Translations under genes and position numbers: made by a program
In this document: positions 6,016 to 7,326 of the stretch, piece after piece
How positions within the stretch are numbered: the stretch's first letter is position 1
Layout of the letters: each line of letters starts with the position of its first letter
The notes under the pieces: generated by a model
What the model was told of the DNA's origin: nothing
The model's input: the letters and a program-made list of their open reading frames with translations, nothing else
Database searches by the model: none
Source: Nitratifractor sp.
GTDB lineage: Bacteria > Campylobacterota > Campylobacteria > Campylobacterales > Sulfurovaceae
Direction: 5' to 3'
Assembly: GCA_024762845.1 (NCBI GenBank)
Contig: JANTGQ010000061.1
Coordinates: 1 to 7,326, forward strand
Length of the DNA: 7,326 bases

Positions 6016-6621
6016 ATGATCAAACTTAAAACAATTGCAATTTTGACTTTCGCGGCTGCTTTCTCGCCGGTAAATCTATTTGGTGGATCTCCGCTTCCGG
6101 GTTTAAATAATCTGGGTGGTATGAAGCTTGCAAACAGTGTAAAGTATAATCATCCTAAATATAAGGGATACAATCTGGACTGGTGCTATATATTCGAGCA
6201 TGATTGCGGTAAAAAAGTTGCCAATAAATATTGCCAGACAAAAGGTCATATAAAAGCAACTAATTGGGTAAAATGGAACAATCCAGGTGTCAAAACAATG
6301 ACAATAGGGCAAAACTCAATCTGCGACCCACAATACCATAGATGTGACTCTTTTAAGTCAATCAGTTGTGCCGTTACAAGCAAAACATTTACAAAACCAA
6401 AGTTTCACGGCTACGCTTTAGATTGGTGTAAAACATTTGCACACAGCTGTGGTAAAAGTGCTGCGGATAGTTACTGTAAATTAAAAGGGTATAAAAAAGC
6501 AATCTCTTTTTCTAAATGGAATAAGCTAAGTACACAGACTATGACAATAGGCGAAACATCCATTTGTGACCCACGCTTTCATAGATGTGACTCATTTAAG
6601 TATATTAAGTGTAGTAAATAG
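6016..6621 (+). CDS. Secreted cysteine-rich protein with two tandem six-Cys modules
   Basis: I do not recognise a named function. The 201-aa product starts with a signal peptide (IKLKTIAILTFAAAF, cut somewhere near residues 17-25), then a short Gly/Pro/Asn-rich linker, then two copies of a module of about 77 residues (43-119 and 124-200). The cysteines are 57, 64, 73, 103, 110, 118 and 138, 145, 154, 184, 191, 199; spacing is identical in both copies (7, 9, 30, 7, 8), which fits three disulfides per module in an oxidising compartment. Shared blocks are GYxLDWC, CGK, TMTIG, SICDP and HRCDSFKxIxC. From memory, uncharacterised bacterial and plant proteins have a similar DWC-CG-FC-CDGF pattern; this is unverified. 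The mature part is lysine-rich and probably basic. Binding to a surface or ligand is plausible but unproven. The start is firm, with AAGGAGG at 6001-6007, 8 nt upstream. The gene has its own promoter and terminator. Confidence 0.88.
   Translation: MIKLKTIAILTFAAAFSPVNLFGGSPLPGLNNLGGMKLANSVKYNHPKYKGYNLDWCYIFEHDCGKKVANKYCQTKGHIKATNWVKWNNPGVKTMTIGQNSICDPQYHRCDSFKSISCAVTSKTFTKPKFHGYALDWCKTFAHSCGKSAADSYCKLKGYKKAISFSKWNKLSTQTMTIGETSICDPRFHRCDSFKYIKCSK
6142..6615 (+). repeat. Internal tandem duplication of the Cys module (243-bp period)
   Basis: Codons 43-119 (6142-6372) and 124-200 (6385-6615) align without gaps at an offset of 81 codons. By hand I count about 42 identical residues of 77. The best-kept DNA is around the TMTIG to CDSFK block (6295-6355 and 6538-6598), where long stretches match. 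This is an in-frame gene-internal duplication. Confidence 0.9.
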
Positions 6622-6649
6622 TTAAAAAGCCGAACTTTCGGCTTTTTAA
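6622..6649. terminator. Bidirectional intrinsic terminator
   Basis: Positions 6622-6633 (TTAAAAAGCCGA) pair perfectly with 6638-6649 over 12 bp around loop ACTT. A GC core (GCCGA/TCGGC) is flanked by A5 and T5, so each strand shows a stem followed by a U run. It begins right after the Cys-repeat stop (6619-6621) and lies 19 bp beyond the stop of the convergent peroxiredoxin gene, so it can end both transcripts. Confidence 0.93.
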
Positions 6650-6668
6650 GCTTAAAATATATCTTCTT

Positions 6669-7286
6669 TTAGCTTAGAATCTCGTCGATAGTAATATAGT
6701 CTCCAACTCTTCCTGTCATCTGCTCTACATCTGTATTTACAGGGAGTGTCTTTTTACCTGGTCTCCAGCCTGCTGGGCAAACTTCGCCGGTTTCTGTTGC
6801 GTGTTTCCATGCTTTTACCTGTCTTAGGAACTCATTTACATTTCTACCTACTGATGGCGCCTGCACCTCTTGTGCAACAACTACACCATCTGGATTAATT
6901 AAAAATCTTCCTCTTAGAGCAATACCTTCCTCTTCTATCATAACACCAAATGCTCTGCTTACTTTACCTGTTGGATCTGCACCGATAGTTAGTTTTAAAT
7001 CTTTTAAGAGTGGCTCTGTCTCAACAAATCTTTTGTGAGAGAATTTTGTATCTGTAGATACTGCCAAAATCTCTACGCCCAGCTCTTGGAACTCATCATA
7101 CTTTGCATTCATTGCTGCAATCTCTGTTGGGCATACAAATGTAAAGTCTGCAGGATAAAAACATACTACATGCCATTTTCCTTCGTAATCTTTACTGTTT
7201 ACCTCTGTGTAGTGACCTGTTTTTGCATTGTATGCATCCATTTTAAACTCTGGCGCTTTTCTTAAAACTAATGAACTTGCTCCCAT
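6669..7286 (-). CDS. ahpC: AhpC-type typical 2-Cys peroxiredoxin
   Basis: This cytoplasmic thiol peroxidase reduces hydrogen peroxide, alkyl hydroperoxides and possibly peroxynitrite. The 205-aa protein has the full AhpC/TSA layout: the active-site motif PADFTFVCPTE with T49 and peroxidatic C52, the conserved arginine R125 (ALRGRF), and resolving C170 in GEVCPAGW, so it should form head-to-tail dimers linked by C52-C170 disulfides. Blocks such as AVSTDTKFSHKRF and IGADPTGKVSRAFG are closer, from memory, to E. coli AhpC than to Helicobacter TsaA. The GGLG and C-terminal YF motifs of oxidation-sensitive members are not seen, which predicts resistance to overoxidation. C42 is an extra cysteine. 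No reductase (AhpF or thioredoxin) is in the window. The start is supported by AAGGAG (7293-7298 on the minus strand), 6 nt before the ATG. Only 40 bp upstream are visible, so PerR or Fur control cannot be judged. Confidence 0.96.
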   Translation of the reverse strand: MGASSLVLRKAPEFKMDAYNAKTGHYTEVNSKDYEGKWHVVCFYPADFTFVCPTEIAAMNAKYDEFQELGVEILAVSTDTKFSHKRFVETEPLLKDLKLTIGADPTGKVSRAFGVMIEEEGIALRGRFLINPDGVVVAQEVQAPSVGRNVNEFLRQVKAWKHATETGEVCPAGWRPGKKTLPVNTDVEQMTGRVGDYITIDEILS

Positions 7287-7326
7287 TTTTTGCTCCTTGT
7301 TTTCTGTTTTTGTGTTATTATTCTCT

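Noticed and set aside
5585..6312. Minus-strand frames opposite rnhB and the Cys-repeat gene
   Set aside because: Antisense shadows without ribosome sites; the plus-strand genes are strongly supported.
1..7326. CRISPR arrays, insertion sequences, tRNA or rRNA genes, attachment sites
   Set aside because: I looked for spaced repeats, transposase motifs with terminal inverted repeats, and tRNA-like cloverleafs and found none. The only long repeat is the protein-coding duplication in the Cys-repeat gene.

Overview
The window looks like a stretch of a Campylobacterota chromosome (Sulfurovum/Sulfurimonas-like). This is inferred from the moderately AT-rich composition, TATAAT-type -10 boxes without clear -35 boxes, strong AGGAGG ribosome binding sites and the style of the proteins. 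I cannot name a genus. Six genes are intact or cut only by the window edge, and a seventh locus (alpha-carbonic anhydrase) is broken.

Layout. 1-1333 (minus): most of a SelO-type protein AMPylase, with its C-terminus beyond the left edge. 1334-1455: short divergent promoter region. 1456-3033 (plus): YbjT-like SDR protein with a C-terminal DUF2867 domain. 3048-3839 (minus): alpha-carbonic anhydrase whose signal peptide, N-terminal motif and catalytic domain lie in different frames. 3840-4255: AT-rich spacer with no gene. 4256-4981 (plus): secreted protein of unknown function. 4982-5317: non-coding stretch with an extended -10 promoter and a chain of RNA hairpins. 5318-5905 (plus): RNase HII (rnhB). 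6016-6621 (plus): small secreted cysteine-rich protein made of two tandem copies of a six-cysteine module. 6622-6649: symmetrical terminator shared with the convergent 6669-7286 (minus) AhpC-type 2-Cys peroxiredoxin.

How the genes relate. Most are single-gene transcription units, each with its own promoter or facing a convergent neighbour. There is no clear operon and no recognisable defence, mobile or secretion system. SelO and AhpC are both linked to redox stress in other bacteria, but they are more than 5 kb apart and I see no shared control. Three products (carbonic anhydrase, the 241-aa protein and the Cys-repeat protein) have signal peptides.

Most worth following: the duplicated Cys module with exactly conserved spacing, the structured RNA with mutually exclusive stems before rnhB, and the doubly frameshifted carbonic anhydrase. 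I found no convincing new multi-gene system.
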